Shown: positions 22,248 to 35,762 of the stretch, piece after piece | Position numbering within the stretch: the first letter of the stretch is position 1 | How the letters are laid out: each line of letters starts with the position of its first letter | Assembly: GCF_012432095.1 (NCBI RefSeq) | Contig: NC_081155.1 | Coordinates: 34,539,125-34,603,124 of the forward strand | Direction: 5' to 3' | From: Onychostoma macrolepis | Taxonomy: Eukaryota; Chordata; Actinopteri; Cypriniformes; Cyprinidae | Length of the DNA: 64,000 nucleotides | Notes under the pieces: model-generated | Database searches by the model: none | Told to the model about the DNA's origin: nothing | What the model saw: only the letters and a program-made list of their open reading frames with translations | Program-made: the position numbers and the translations under genes

Positions 22248-24574
22248 ATGACAAGAAAATGTGAGAGACTTTGTATATTGCACCTGTGGCTTTACATCTA
22301 AAGAATGCCAACATCTGGAAAGATTGATTGTAATTTTTTTACTTGCCTTGATTAAGTAAACTTGTAAACTAAACTGCAACTGTTTTTGTTTTTAGAGCCC
22401 TCCAATAAAATTAAAATTGGACTTCAGGGGAAAAAAGTACAGTTATTTAAACATTTATGATATGACCCTTTTTTAACAGTTGCGTCTTGGTTTTCATTCT
22501 AACCTGTAGAGGACACAACAAAAGAGTTTCTGTGTTTTGGGCTTGTTTTTCTAAATCATAATCAAATCAATGAGCATTAGAGTGGGCTCAAAGCAGCAGG
22601 CCAAATGCATGTGTGTCTCTCCCACCCCAGATCAGGAGTGAGGTCTGAATAAATGAACAATTTATTGCATACATATTTTTTTTTTTTCTTGGCTAATACT
22701 TCTGTTCACAGCAGGAGATAACTGCTGCTCCATTCCAAAACTTAGTAAGCTGCCCACCAGTAGGCAGTAAAATTATGCTTCCTTTTAAGATGCTTCGCTT
22801 TGCCAAAAATCAAAGCATGTATTGCATGTATTTTTAACAGAAATCTCAGAATGTGTTGTGATGAGCACCATGAAAAAATTAATGCACGATTACAGACAGA
22901 GCTGAGAGAAAAATAAATTTCATTCTGCACTAAAAACTGCTAGTAGGAGATCATTACATATAATTTCAATTGTGATATTTCAACCATGTGTACTTTCTGT
23001 GAAGTATCAACTTGTTAGTTTAGTCACATGCCAAGTGTAGAATCAACTGCAAGTTTTAGTCTAATACTGTCTTGTTTTTGAGCAAGTTAATGGAGTTGCT
23101 GCTCATGAAGAAGTTGCCTATGAAGACTTTGAGATTTTGGAACAGAGCTATTATGATATGATTGATTTTAGAGCATTTATGCCGTATTATAAAATATGTA
23201 TATTTAAATATATATTTAATTTGTTCTGTGTTTTTTGAAGTACAATTGACATTCATTGATGCTTCAAGCTTTCAAAAATCCAATAATTATTTTATCCATT
23301 TAAAGTAAAGTTGACACACAAATGAACAAAAAAAGTCAAAAGCCAACGCTTGATCTTCTTAAAACATTAATATTGTTTGTCTAGATTCTAATAAAAGCCA
23401 TGTTTCTCCCTTGCTATGAGACAAAAACATGGGAGTTTTTAACCCAATAAGAAGTGTTTAATCTTTAATATCAGGAAACATGAAGTGATCATTTCAATAT
23501 TTAAAAGTTAGTATCAGCGTATCAAAAGGTACCATTTGATTTAGACATATGACTTGGCAATAATTATTTAGAAATGTACACACGAAAATATTATGGCGCA
23601 TAAATATGTTATCCCCCAACCCATTCCTGTCTCTGTCTTTTTACATGGTTTAAATAAAACAATGTCATAGAAAACAATGAAATGTCACACTTCATGCTGG
23701 GATGGTTTTCTTTTTTGAGCAGAACGTGGACAATCTTAAAGATGTATCATCAAACAGATCCCAAGACTTAGACTTATCTTCTCCATTTGCCACCAAATCC
23801 ACTCACAGTGTGGCAGTTAGACGTCTCATTCACTGTGGGAAGGCCCTGCTTCAGAAATAGGACAAAAGCGATCAATAACTCACTGACAGTCCTCTGTAGG
23901 CCCAATTTGGATCTGAGACCCCCAACCCACACATCCCCTCGACAGTTTTCCTGCTACACCATACTGTTTGACACATGCTGACAAGCTAACAGCATGAAAC
24001 TGAGTGACAGTCGGCACTCTGTCCGCGGTCCAGCCCAAACCGAAGGCTATGAAATGAAGATCAGTGTAGTATAAGAGTAGAGTTTCACAAGCTAGCTAAA
24101 CCTATTAATTACAGAGCAAATAACAATTGGTAAAAGTAATAGAGGGCTTTAGTGCAGTGCTTACTGAATTACTTTCATATCAAAGATATTGTGTCTCATT
24201 TTTTGGTTCACTATTTTGCAAATTGACTAATACTGTTTATTGATTTGGCTTTCTCACCAGTGAACAACCTCAGTGCATGCAAATAAGACTATAAGTGGAT
24301 CAGTGTACATGTTAAGAAAGTTAATATTCTGTAACTCACATTTAAAACATAATATTGACAATGTGTATTTTTGCTTCACCAATGTAATTTGATTCTGCTT
24401 TGACTTCATTTGGAACAAGAGTTGCACATCTCCAAGCAACAAACAGTGATGTCAGTCGGTCGGTCGGTTGGTGTTTATTTAACCAGGCTTAAGAAAAATA
24501 TATATATATATATGTTTTTGTTTTGCACTTTTGTTTCGGTTTTGTAATTGAGTGAATCAGTGTTTGCATTTACA
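22248..24574. other. About 2.3 kb without recognisable feature
   Basis: AT-rich with homopolymer runs and a short AT run at 24482-24500. Open frames at 22742-22930 (minus), 23056-23256 (minus) and 23787-23981 (plus) carry no domain. Confidence 0.45.
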
Positions 24575-24745
24575 TTACATTTACATTTAATCATTTAGCA
24601 GACGCTTTTATCCAAAGTGATGTACAAATGAAGAGAACAATAGAAGCAATTAGACCATCGAGAGAGCAACAGTATACAAGTGCCATGACAAGTCTCAGTT
24701 AGTCTAGCACACTACACAAAGCTAGGGTTTTTTTTTGTTTTTTTT

Positions 24746-24777
24746 AGAATAGAATAGAATAGAATAGAATAGAATAG
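24746..24777. repeat. (GAATA)n microsatellite
   Basis: About six units of the pentamer AGAAT, within the 3' region of the LINE. Confidence 0.9.
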
Positions 24778-24799
24778 GTAAGTGTTAGTATTAGCTGAT

Positions 24800-25655
24800 C
24801 AGGTGCTGGCGAAAAAGATGTGTCTTTTAGATGTTTTTTGAAAATGGCTAAGGACTCGGCTGTTCGAATTGAGATTGGGAGGTCATTCCATCAGCTGGGC
24901 ACAGTCCAGGAAAAGGTCCGTGAGAGTGATTTGGTACCTCTTTGGGATAGCACCACAAGGCATCATTCACTTGCAGAACGCAAGCTTCTGGAGGGTGCAT
25001 AAGTTTGAACTAGCGAGTTTAGGCATATTGGTGCAGCGCTAGTTGTTGTCTTGTAGGCAAACATCAGTACCTTGAATTTGATGCGAGCGGCTATTGGTAG
25101 CCAGTGTAACCTGATGATGAGAGGGGTAATGTGAGCTTTTTTCGGCTCATTAAAGACCACTCTGGCTGCTGCATTCTGGATCAGTTGCAGAGGCTTGATA
25201 GTACATGTGGGAAGGCCCGCCAAGAGAGCATTACAATAGTCCAGTCTGGAGAGAACAAGAACTTGGACAAGGAGTTGTGCGGCTTGCTCTAACAGGAAGG
25301 GCCTTATCTTCCTAATGTTGTAGAAGGCAAATCTACAGGACCGGGCTGTTGTAGCAATATGGTCTGTGAAGCTTAACTGATCATCGATCACAACTCCGAG
25401 GTTCCTGGCTGTCCTTGAAGGAGTTATGGTTGACATACCCAGCTGTATAGAGAAGTTGTGGTGAAGTGATGGGTTGGCTGAGACCACGAGTAGTTCTGTC
25501 TTAGCAAGGTTGAGCTGAAGGTGATGGTCCTTCATCCAGCTAGAAATGTCACTCAGACAGGCTGCAATGCGAGCAGCTACCGTTGGATCATCTGGATCAT
25601 TTGAACAAATCAGTTGAGTGAATGATTCAATAGTCACTCCTTTTTGTTCCTGAAT
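24800..25655 (-). pseudogene. LINE reverse transcriptase C-terminal fragment
   Basis: Non-LTR retrotransposons use this enzyme to reverse transcribe their RNA at a nicked target. The open part (260 codons, stop at 24963) covers the end of the palm and the thumb. Recognisable blocks are SSWMKDHHLQLNLAKTELLV, ARNLGVVIDDQLSFTDHI, CRFAFYNIRKIRPFL, SRLDYCNALLAGLP, LQLIQNAAARVV and LHWLPIAARIKFKVLMFAYK. The catalytic F/YxDD and the endonuclease domain are missing through 5' truncation. The first ~35 residues of the ORF (KKKKKK and so on) come from a homopolymer and flank, not LINE. Past the stop the homology continues to about 24800 in disrupted frames (WNDLP, AIFKKHLK), so a nonsense change and a frameshift are present. 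Confidence 0.9.
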
Positions 25656-26966
25656 TAAACTTTTTTTTTTTTTTTTTTTTAATAACAATTTAGATGAGTG
25701 AATAATAAATGAATAACACTCATCAATACAGTCACTTTTTGCCATTTACTCTGGAATGTGCAAACACAGATTAAGAAAAGTAAATTGAATAGCAAAGTGA
25801 TGAAACATACCAGGTTTTATCTCAGCACTCTTGGACACTGAAATATGAAGACCTGAACCATACATATAGTGTCATATTTGCTTGAAGTAACCATTGCAAA
25901 AGTATTGCTGCTCTGTCGCCTACCATTTTGGATGGTACATTGAATAAAACATACTTTTTCTTTATAAAGATTTATTAGACATCAAATCATAATTTTTATT
26001 TATTTATTATAATTTTTTTTTATACATCTTTAAACTTACTGGCAAATTTTTTAATTACATAATTAATAATTTGCACACTTTTCAGAAACCCTGGACAATT
26101 GAATTGCATTTGAACTGCATAATTTTACACTCAGTTTTATACTTGCAGCCACTTTGTGTAGTTCCAAATGACTTGTTCTTTTTATCTTGAAAGGGAACAG
26201 CCTGAGAGCAACGCATTCATAAACCAATTACCGATCACAGCGAGATACCAGGTGCCTCCCATGACCTGAAATAAACTGCTAATGATGTTATTATTGTCTA
26301 AGATGTATCTTGATTGAGAGCACATGAGATACTAACTCAATTTACTCATGCTGAGGGAGGTTTTGAGTAGATCTGCTTTTACATATTAAATAAGCACCTA
26401 TTCTTTTTATACTGCTCTGTCTTTTTTTATTCTCACCCTGGGGAAGTTTATCTTTTGTTTTTTTCCTTTTTAGTGACACTGTAATTTAACCCCCAAAACC
26501 TCCATTTGGTTTCTGGTAGAAAGGTAAAATGACTAGACATAATTACAAGCCACTCTCTGTTAGCAGATCAACTATACACCACACAGCTGGATGCCTATCA
26601 CAACATGCATAGTTTACCATATTATATGGTACTTTCGGGTATGTGTGTGTGCAATTTGCCTTGTGGTTAAAACATTGTTCGCTTGAAGCATAAATGCAAA
26701 TATGTGACAGTAAATGTAAGTACAATATACAGTACTCTATTTATTGTGGATGTCTGTCAGAGCAAAAACTTTTGAAAAACAATTGCAACTTTATATCTTG
26801 TAATTATGCCATAATTTTTCACAATGTGACTCCCAACTTTTTTTTTTTTTTTTTTTTAACCATTATTATTATTATTATTATTTTTTTATTATTATTATTA
26901 TTATTTTTTACTCTTAGAAGGAAGACTTTCACATTATAGATAGTTAAGGTAGACATAAGAATTCTC
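25656..26966. other. No gene seen
   Basis: Contains T-homopolymers (25661-25680, 26838-26857) and a (TTA)n tract at about 26863-26906. The block 26165-26345 is complex, non-repetitive sequence. No protein homology. Confidence 0.45.
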
Positions 26967-27170
26967 GGTTACACTTTATTTGACACTTTATTTGTCCTTG
27001 TTACAAGTGCACTTGTACATTTAAGTACTGATATTAATTTATACTAATTAATTAACTACATATACTAAAAAAATAGGGTTAGGATTGGGGTTAGTTGCTT
27101 GTAATTATGCATAATTTACTGTTATTTCTATAGTAAGTGTGTATAAAACATGTGAAACAAGGACACTATA
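26967..27170 (+). mobile_element. GGTTACACTTTATTT-type MITE
   Basis: It starts GGTTACACTTTATTT with TGTCCTTGTTAC just inside, and ends with the inverted counterpart AACAAGGACAC near 27165. The centre has GGGTTAGGATTGGGGTTAG. I recognise the pattern from a common cyprinid non-autonomous element. The outermost right end is not fully preserved. Confidence 0.6.
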
Positions 27171-27440
27171 CAATATTTTAAAACACTGTAAAAATTTTAC
27201 TGAATTTTCTTTATGGCAAACACACACTTACACAAAGAACTTCAAACCTAATCAAAGCAAACCACGATGACTCTGAGGGTTTCTAAGGGTTACTCTGGAT
27301 CCAGGTCAAGAATTAGAGGGATTTTCACTGTGTGTGTGTCAAATTGCCAGGCCTTCCCTTCAGTCCAGAATCTCTGCACTGGCTCCAGCCGTCTGTCTGA
27401 CTGCTCTCTAAATAAAGTTGACCTCAACACACAAATGCAC

Positions 27441-27480
<40 letters not shown>

Positions 27481-28015
27481 AGAGAGGGTTCATCGGCCAA
27501 TTCCAAGATAGTTTAAGTTTGTGTGTTACATAAAGAGCGTAAAGCATATTTCCATTAATTGTCTTGTCTCACTTTTCTCATCCTTTAGCTATAAACTCCT
27601 GCAAACTCAAGTCCTCAGTAGTGGCCCACACACACACAACTCTGCTTTCAACATTTAGCAGCATCCAACAGAGTCCCATTTCCGAATATCTTCACATGGT
27701 TCACGGCATGTTAGTTCCACATTCACACTGGTATCACACTCATCACACATCAGTCTGTTTCATTTCCCATGATCCCTCCTCCCTAATACAAAAGCTTAGG
27801 TTTGTTTTGATTGCAGATTCTTATGTGTAATTATCTAGAGGGAGTAGTGCAAACTGTGCCACTTTGTACATACAGTAAGATGTCCTCTAGTCAAGGATAA
27901 AGAAGAAAACTATATGCCTAATTATAATTCAGGATGTCTGCTAAAAGTGTCTGTAAGTAGAACTATAGAAATATGACTACAAAAAAAAAAAAAGATCCAA
28001 ACACCATATTCTTTT

Positions 28016-28018
<3 letters not shown>
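27171..28018. other. No gene seen, one CA microsatellite
   Basis: (CA)n at 27437-27477 followed by (GA)n. The open frames at 27267-27533 and 27290-27547 cross this repeat and have no domain. Confidence 0.5.

Positions 28019-28067
<49 letters not shown>
28019..28067. repeat. (AT)n microsatellite
   Basis: About 24 TA units. Confidence 0.97.
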
Positions 28068-28072
<5 letters not shown>

Positions 28073-29036
28073 CAGATAATCCAGTCAAAAATGTTTAAAT
28101 ATGTTTTGAAAAACTTTTTACTACATATAATTATTATTTATGAAATGGGAAATAAATGTACTTAAAAAACACACTCTCAGATTCTTGGGGACTTGGGAAC
28201 ATGTTTAATCGAGACTTACTGGTCTCTGATTTTGGAAAAAGTAGCTGTGGTTGCCAGAACTTTATCGTAAAAAATGTGTTAGCAACATTTGTACAACAAC
28301 TTATTGATGTACAGTACTAAAATATTTTGTAAATGTTTTGTAAATCTGTTTTTTTTTTCTTCTTTTAAATTATTTAAGTCTTTAAAAAAAAAATGATACT
28401 GTACTCTTTTGAGGCAAGTCTGCAATGCATCTCAGTACATGACAGTTAAATTCTGCTATATATGTGTATTTTTTTGTAAGAAAGGTCATGGCAAACATTT
28501 ATAAATGCACAGATAGAGGGATGAATAATCATGACGTGTCTCGATGGGCATGACCCTAGGACACCTTTTTCGTCTAAATACTGCTTATACATTCAGAAAA
28601 TTTCCCAACCATAAGAACAACCAGCCAAATCAAAGACCACACTGTGATTGACCTTCCTGTGTCCAGACATTGCAGAGATGCTCGATATGAATTATGCAGA
28701 TAACCATCTGTTTTAAGACAACAACGCACACACAGAGTACACTTATAATATTGATGAACTCATACACAGATACTTTCAATCTATAGCACTGGAATGTATA
28801 GAGAAAGCTGAATTACTGTGTTTTACTCATGCTTCAAGAACATGATTCCAAAAATAAATAAAAATTGCATTATTGTAAATGGAAATATGCATGTTAGGGC
28901 TTAATACTCTCTGTTTAATTATCTCTGGCTCACACTCTTTTTCTATCTCTCTGTTTGTCATTCAGGATGGATGCTCTTTGAGAGTGTGTTAATGCTGTTT
29001 CAGCACAGGCTCGGGACAAAGAGAGAGGAGGACAGA
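28068..29036. other. No gene seen
   Basis: AT-rich, no domains. A pyrimidine-rich stretch followed by CAG at 28937-28965 resembles a splice acceptor by chance; no exon can be supported. Confidence 0.45.
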
Positions 29037-29200
29037 GGTGATAGCTTGGGGGCTAAAGGCTATGGGGTGGTTAAACAAAGGGCGCTAGTTTGATCCCTGG
29101 TGGGAACGATTTATGAATTGGAAATATACTGAACAATCTCAATCACCAGTGTACCCTTGAGCAAGGTCATTTCCTATGGGGGTTGTCCCAGCAGTTGGTG
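29037..29200 (+). mobile_element. tRNA-derived SINE
   Basis: The 5' part resembles a tRNA-derived polymerase III promoter, with a B-box-like CTAGTTTGATCCC at 29085-29097 and a degenerate A-box-like TAGCTTGGGGGC at about 29042. The body has CCCTTGAGCAAGGTCATTTCC, a block I recognise from fish SINEs. No functional tRNA fold is likely. The 3' boundary is approximate. Confidence 0.6.
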
Positions 29201-32200
29201 TGAATATAGACTAACATAACCAAAGAAACAAGCAAAACCAACCTGTATAGAAATAAGCCATAATAGGTATTGCAATGATATGTATATACTATACCACATT
29301 TAAGCAAGTTCTCAGGCATAACGTGTGAAGTATCTAAGCTCCCTTCCCCTTAAAATCACTGTAATGGTTCTCAGGTGGCTTATTGTTATTATAAAATGGT
29401 ACATTGGGCAATATGATTAAGACACCAATCAACATTTATTGCACTCAAAATATATGTAGGCCTAAGTTCAAGATTTATGTATTTGAATTGCATATAAAAT
29501 TTATGTTAATTTAGATTACACTGTTTTAACTTAAACTAAGACACTTAATGTGATGCATATTTGTCAGTCATACATGACAGGTAAGATTTCTGCACTCAAA
29601 AATCATGAAATAGTTTATTAAATATTTGCATCTAATTGATTTTATTTAAATAAACATTTTCTAATAAGCATGAATCAGTTCATTGTGAAAACATGCATAC
29701 AAAAGTACATTTCAGTTAAAAATAAGATTTAAAAAAGTTATATTGATGTTGAATGTATAAACTAAAACACATTCAATTAATTAGTACTATTACATAAACC
29801 TTACCTTTTTCATTTATGTATGACTAACAAATATTCATCACATTATGTTTATTAGTTTGTTACAGCTGTGTAATCCAAATAGATGGAAATTTTATATGAA
29901 ATTCAAATACGTAAATCTTCATCATTTAGGCCTCTTTTTTGAGTGTATTAATTAAATACAGTATATACAGAATGTATATAATTCAAGTGATGTGCTGTCA
30001 ACAGTGTCTATACATTGGCTATTTTACAATGGCTGTGAACAGAAGTCATCCAATCAGAATTCAGAGTCTGAATTATCTGTTTTATTAATGTCAATTACTG
30101 ACATACTCATATATGAAAATGTTGGAAGAAATTATATCGTAAATGACAATATGACAAAGAAAAGACTTGGTTCCCTGCAGAATAAAATCAAATAAAATCT
30201 CTGACTTTTCTAAGTATAATGTCTTTGAATCTACTTTCTAAAGTCACTAAACACATCCTTTTCTGTAAGTGTTTGTCTTTGGTGAATGTTAGAAAGTTCT
30301 GCAATTGAGGAAAATCACCCGACATATTGGTAGGTGCTACCCAATCTAAACTACTGAATAATCTTTCACTGGCTGATTGGTGCATACAAGAACAAAATTA
30401 AATAGACAGGACCAATCAAAGACCATCAGTAACCGCACACCCCAAAGCTTGCTTATAATTTAGTGAGCCATCAAACTCTTGAAAGCAGAGCTCTCTAAAT
30501 TACACAGTCGTGGAGTTTCTCTGTTAATTTCGCCTCTATAATGCGTCCATTTCTTCCTTTCAGTGCAGCACAGAGTTAGTGATTGCAGCTAATGGGAAGA
30601 GAAGCAGATTAAATTTGCAGCCACACATAGCACAGATTAATTACACTCATCAGGTTTGGTAATGAAGTCATGAATAATGTGCTTATAGTGCATTACTGTA
30701 AACTGCAGGAAAACTACTGCCCTGAGAGAGAGCTTGATTTGTGAGAGGGAAAACACTGAACCCTTATCAGGGGCTTATGTGCTGGCCGAAATAACTAATA
30801 TATTCATAGGTGGGGTGAATTCTGACAAGAATGAACAGTAAATAATAGAATGCTGTATAAAATGCATCCTGCAGTTGGGTGACAGAAAGCCAATAATGTC
30901 AAAAATAGATTTTTTATATTTAAATTATATTTATTTGTGTGTTTTTAAATATATTATTTATATCATCAGAAGTATATTATTATTTATACTATATATTATT
31001 TATCATTATTTTATCAGAAATTTATTATCAGCAATAAGAAAGTTATTTTATTCTGTAATTCTTTTTTTTTATTTATTCATTTTTTTTATCTACAGATTCC
31101 ATTTTGATGGTTCAAAATCATAGCTAATGCAGATGTACATACAAATATTATTAATATGTTTTAATTGACTGTGGTTTTGTAGCAGTACTTTTTCTTTCCG
31201 TGTGGAAAAGATGTTGGAAAATGGCATATCTGGTTAGGGTGTAATGCAGGCTCAGCTTAGACAGTTTTTAATCAAATCTAAACAATGCGACAAGCAAGCA
31301 ATTCAACAAATAACAGTTCTGCTAATGATGAGTGCGGGTTCAAGGGTATAAGTGAGTAGGTGGGTGTTTGAGGGAACGCAAATTCAGTATTGCTTCACAG
31401 TTAATAAAAACACAGGCTAGAGGACTGTCAAGCAGCTAATAGCTTCCCAAAATGAAGTTTTAAGGTAATGTATCAGAGGAGAAATAATGTAAATAATAAT
31501 ATTAAGATATCATGTTGTTGTTGTTTGTTTTGTTTTGTTTTTTGTTGTTGTTTTTGCTTTCTTATGTCTAATTGTTAGAAATGACAGGCTCCACATCTGG
31601 TAATAGGACAATTATGGACTCCAATTTCTTGGCCATTTCTTGCTTGGATCTAACCTGTAACCTTGATATTATCAACCAAGCTCCATAACTATAAGGCTAC
31701 CATCATCCACCAGGCCATTTACCACAAATCGCTGGCATTTGTCCTGAGTCTAGCAACACTGAAATGAACCACATAAAGTGTAAAGTATTGCACCATCGGA
31801 CCAGCCTTATCACGTCATAACCCAAGCCAATACATCACACAACGAACACACACACACGTGCAGTGCAGTATACAGCACTGGAATCACCCGCCATTCACAC
31901 GACATGACAGACAGAAAAGTTTCTAGACAATGTATTATTCTGAGCATGAATTGATGTACTGGCATTATATTCTGTGTATGAATTGTTGTACTGCCATTAT
32001 ATTCTGTGCAGTCAGGCATGTTAATTGTTTCTGGTCTTTTGACTGTGTTGATTTAAAGAGTGTCAGATATCAGCTTTGACAAGTATAAGGATGCATCATT
32101 TTATTTGGTCTCAGTTATTACCATTTCACTGTACTATAGATGTTAAAAAATGAGATTTTCCTGGATTTCTGCATACAATGTTTGTGTGCATGTATGTATT

Positions 32201-32988
32201 TAATTATTTTGCCCAGTAGGCACTGTTGATGAATCATTGTTAACAGCCGTATGTTAATGTTATGAAAATCCAGCTATCAGCTGGATCCATAAATTCTCTT
32301 TTTTTTGTGAAAGTTGCAGCAAAAATTGTTTTAATTAATTAATTTGATTTATTTATTAGAGGACGTTTTGAGTTCTGAATTGCTCCTTTCTCTTTTAAAA
32401 GATCAAGGTCAAGGGGCAAAATTTAATTTGATTCATCTTTATATGACCCATAAGACACGTAAAAACTGGCTTTTTGTGTCTGTGGCAAGTCGTGCAATTA
32501 TCATTGATGTAAAAGATGTCACTAAAAATCCCATTTTTAAAGTTAATATATGCAGTGGATCTGCTATTGCCTCATAACATGTTTTCTTTTTAATATTTTT
32601 TTAGTATTAATATTTTTCTTTAATGCTTAAAGAAATATTGTGAAATTAACATTTTAAATTGTGTGTATTAAATCTAATAGAGCTTTTTAGTTAGATACTT
32701 TTAATCGAATCATGCAAATAATGGCCTCTAATGTGTTATTTATTTATTTATTTATTTTATTTTTTTAACCATATGCCACATAATCTGAAAATACATCTCT
32801 ATTAAATATGAAGCAGACACTAAGAATATGTCAGCGGAGCAATAATTAAGCCGTCTCTTGGCCATGTTCTTTACATGATTAAAGCAACACTAAACAAATT
32901 ATCCTTTCATCTTTCTAATGAGCTGACCATTATAACCACATTCCTCCAAAATGCTTTGGAAAAGTGCTCAGAAGACTGCAAGGATATA
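29201..32988. other. About 3.8 kb without genes; some complex islands
   Basis: Mostly AT-rich. Open frames (29992-30195, 30188-30385 minus, 30875-31123, 31810-32019 minus, 32344-32577) have no recognisable domains. 30520-30800 is a complex, homopolymer-poor stretch with TAATTA motifs. Confidence 0.4.
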
Positions 32989-34260
32989 CAGGTGCATCTC
33001 AATAAATTATATTTATTAGAAAAAAAAAATTCTTGTAAGTTATTTAAAAAGTGAAGATTCCATATATTTTAGATTCATTGCATGTAAAGTAAAGTAAGTT
33101 TTTTTGTTTTAATTTTGATGATTAGAGCTTACAGCTCATGAAAGTCAAAAATCAGTATTTCAAAATATTAGAATATTTACATTTGAGTTTCAATTAATGA
33201 CCATCCCTACAGTATAAATTCCGGGTATCTCTTGTTCTTTGAAACCACAATAATGGAGAAGATTGCTGACTTGGCAATGATCCAGAAGACGATCATTGAC
33301 GCCCTCCACAAAGAGGGTAAGTCACAGAGGGTCATTACTGAAAGGTGTGGCTGTTTACAGAGTGCTGTATCAAAGCATATTAAATGCAAAGTTGACTGGA
33401 AGGAAGAATTTGGGTAGGAAAAGGTGCACAAGCAACAGGGATGATTGCCTGATGATTGAGGAAGAGTGGAGAGTCACAGAATCCATGTTGCTTGAAGTCC
33501 AATGTGAAGTTTCCACAGTCAGTGATGATTTGGGCTGCCATGTCATCATCTGCTGGTGTTGGTCCACTGTGTTTTCTGATGTCCACAGTCAACACAGCCA
33601 TCAACCAGGACATTTTAGAGCACTTCATGCTTCCTTCTGCTGACAAGCTTTATGGAGATCCTGATTTAATTTTCCAGCAGGACTTGGCACCTGCCCACAC
33701 TGCCAAAGGTACCAAAAGCTGGTTCAGTGACCATGGTGTTACTGTGCTTGATTGGCCAGCAAACTTGCCTGACCTGAACCCCATAGAGAATCTATGGGGT
33801 ATTGTCAAGAGGAAGATGAGAGACACCAGACCCAACAATGCAGATGACCTGAAGGCTGCTATCAAAGCAACCTGGGCTTCCATACCACCTCAGCAGTGCC
33901 ACAAACTGATCACCTCCATGCCACGCCGAATTGAGGCACTAATTAAAGCAAAAGGAGCCCCTACCAAGTATTGAGTACATATACAGTAAATGAACATACT
34001 TTCTAGAAGGCCAACAATTCACTAAAAAATTTTTTTTTATTTTTTTTATTGGTCTTATGAAGTATTCTAATTTGTCGAGATTTGTTGATGGGGTTTTGTT
34101 AAATGTGAGCCAAAACCATCACAATTAAAAGAACCAAAGACTTAAACTACTTCAGTCTCTGTGCATTGAATTTATTTAATACACGAGTTTCACAATTTGA
34201 GTCGAATTGCTGAAATAAATGTACTTTTCCACGACATTCTAATTTATTGAGATGCACCTG
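32989..34260 (+). mobile_element. Tc1-like element, internally deleted, family B
   Basis: The ends CAGGTGCATCTCAATAAATT (32989) and its inverse AATTTATTGAGATGCACCTG (to 34260) are each flanked by TA (32987-32988 and 34261-34262). The length of 1272 bp is short for a Tc1 element. The transposase on the plus strand lacks its middle. This family also provides the left end of the element at 61529. Confidence 0.93.
33232..33974 (+). pseudogene. Tc1-like transposase with central deletion
   Basis: The N-terminal part (33253-33417; MEKIADLAMIQKTIIDALHK and the QSAVSKHI helix) is a helix-turn-helix DNA-binding domain. The C-terminal part (about 33460-33974) carries the second catalytic Asp in IFQQDLAPAHTAKG and the third acidic residue region in DLNPIENLWG, ending PRRIEALIKAKGAPTKY. 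Between them the frame shifts near 33417-33460. The linker and first catalytic Asp (normally in FSDESKF-like text, present in the relative at 61817-62794) have been lost by a deletion of several hundred bp. The protein cannot be catalytic, but the intact ends could still be mobilised by an active relative. Confidence 0.9.
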
Positions 34261-35710
34261 TAAGCATTCCCTGTTAAGATTTGTGTGGAAAAAGTATGCA
34301 TGTAACTTTGCTTGTCTGGTGAGGGTGTTTATGGCCCCTGGCTGAGCAGATCTTACAGAGACAGTTTTGTTAAAGTAATTATTCAGATTAATGTGAAATA
34401 ATTTTTGAAATACTGCTAATGAGTTTCCACCAGCCTTCACACCAAAACTCAGAGGAGTTCTATAAAATGATTTGTTTTGTTTACCCACACCCTTCACACA
34501 TTTACACTTTTGTTTAACATCCCTATAGTTTAATCACTTGGAAACTTAGCATGTCTCTCAAACTGGTGTTAATTTAAAGAATTATCTTTAAATGAAAAGT
34601 TATTGTGCCAAGGAAGCAAGGTTTTAAGAACATAATACTTATATTATTAGTTATACTTTAAAAAGTGTCATTATTAAAGCTAAATAAATAAATACATTTT
34701 TACTTTTGTGAGGACTATCCCTTTAAGGTTCTTTAATACAAGATCCTGTAATCAGTAGAGAATTATGACTGACAGCTGTCATTTTCATTAGTTTCCTGTC
34801 TACTGGCTTAACTAGTCAAAATGCCAAAACTGTTATTATGGTTTGGCATACAGATGGTTTAGCAGAAGTCAGTGTTGTGGAAAGGTAATGGCTCTGAATA
34901 GTCTCTTGGTTTCATGGGCAATCAACTGTATAAGTATGCTGAACTCATTCGACCCTGACTGTCTCTAACTTAATTTTCAGCATCCGTAAATATATCGATC
35001 ATCCAGAACACCGGTCAATGGGGGGTGAAGCTACGTGTTTGTCAACTGCATGCCAATATGCCATAACTGCAGAAGCTGCTTTCCATCAACCGAATGTATA
35101 GGTGAGCAGCTGCGGATGGTCATTTCCCATTTACTGAATGAATTGTTTGATAATTATATCATATAATATAGCTTCTGTTATTATGCAATTGTAAGATTTT
35201 CTTCCAATTTAATACCACTCGTACTCTGCCATATTTTTTCTAAAAATGTTTTTGTTTCCAATAATATAATATAATATGTCACACTTTATAAATTATCATT
35301 AACAACATTGCATACTTATGACATAATTAATGAAGTAATGAGCATAGTAAAATTAATTAATGAACATTACTAATATAATCATGCACTTTTTAAAACACAT
35401 AATATATACAATATAATTATAATAATACACACACACTATAAATTATTTTAAGTGATTAAATTATTTTAACAAATTTTATTTATAATGATCAAATATGAAT
35501 TGAATGTTTGAAGTTTTTAAAAATTTATATTAATAATCTGTTAATTATTATGCTGTTAATAAGGTTATTAGTAAACACTTTATATCAACATTATATAACA
35601 TAACCATTATATTTTTAGCTATTTGAATTAATATAAACTAATGATATATTAAGCATTACATAATATATACATCATTATACAATTCTGTGTATAAAATAAT
35701 ACAATGCAAT
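34261..35710. other. No gene seen
   Basis: AT-rich. A CACTTTATAAATTATCATTAA-type block near 35281 may be a decayed MITE. One frame at 34147-34497 (minus) overlaps the Tc1 end and has no domain. Confidence 0.4.
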
Positions 35711-35762
35711 GTAATATAATATAATATAATATAATATAATATAATATAATATAATATAATAT
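35711..35762. repeat. (AATAT)n microsatellite
   Basis: About ten units of the pentamer TAATA. Confidence 0.95.

Larger units (their letters stand above)
24575..25655 (-). mobile_element. 5'-truncated LINE of the L2/CR1 type
   Basis: The minus strand encodes the C-terminal part of a non-LTR reverse transcriptase, followed by a 3' UTR of about 250 bp. This contains CATTTAGCAGACGCTTTTAT CCAAAG, a motif I recognise from the 3' ends of teleost L2-like LINEs and partner SINEs. A (GAATA)n-type run (24746-24777) lies within it. The 5' truncation near 25655 is followed by an A/T homopolymer. Confidence 0.85.

Noticed and set aside
28937..29040. Splice acceptor followed by an exon
   Set aside because: A pyrimidine tract with CAG is present, but no reading frame with homology or donor site could be supported.
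29037..29110. Functional tRNA gene
   Set aside because: Only a degenerate A and B box; no cloverleaf could be drawn, and the sequence continues as a SINE body.
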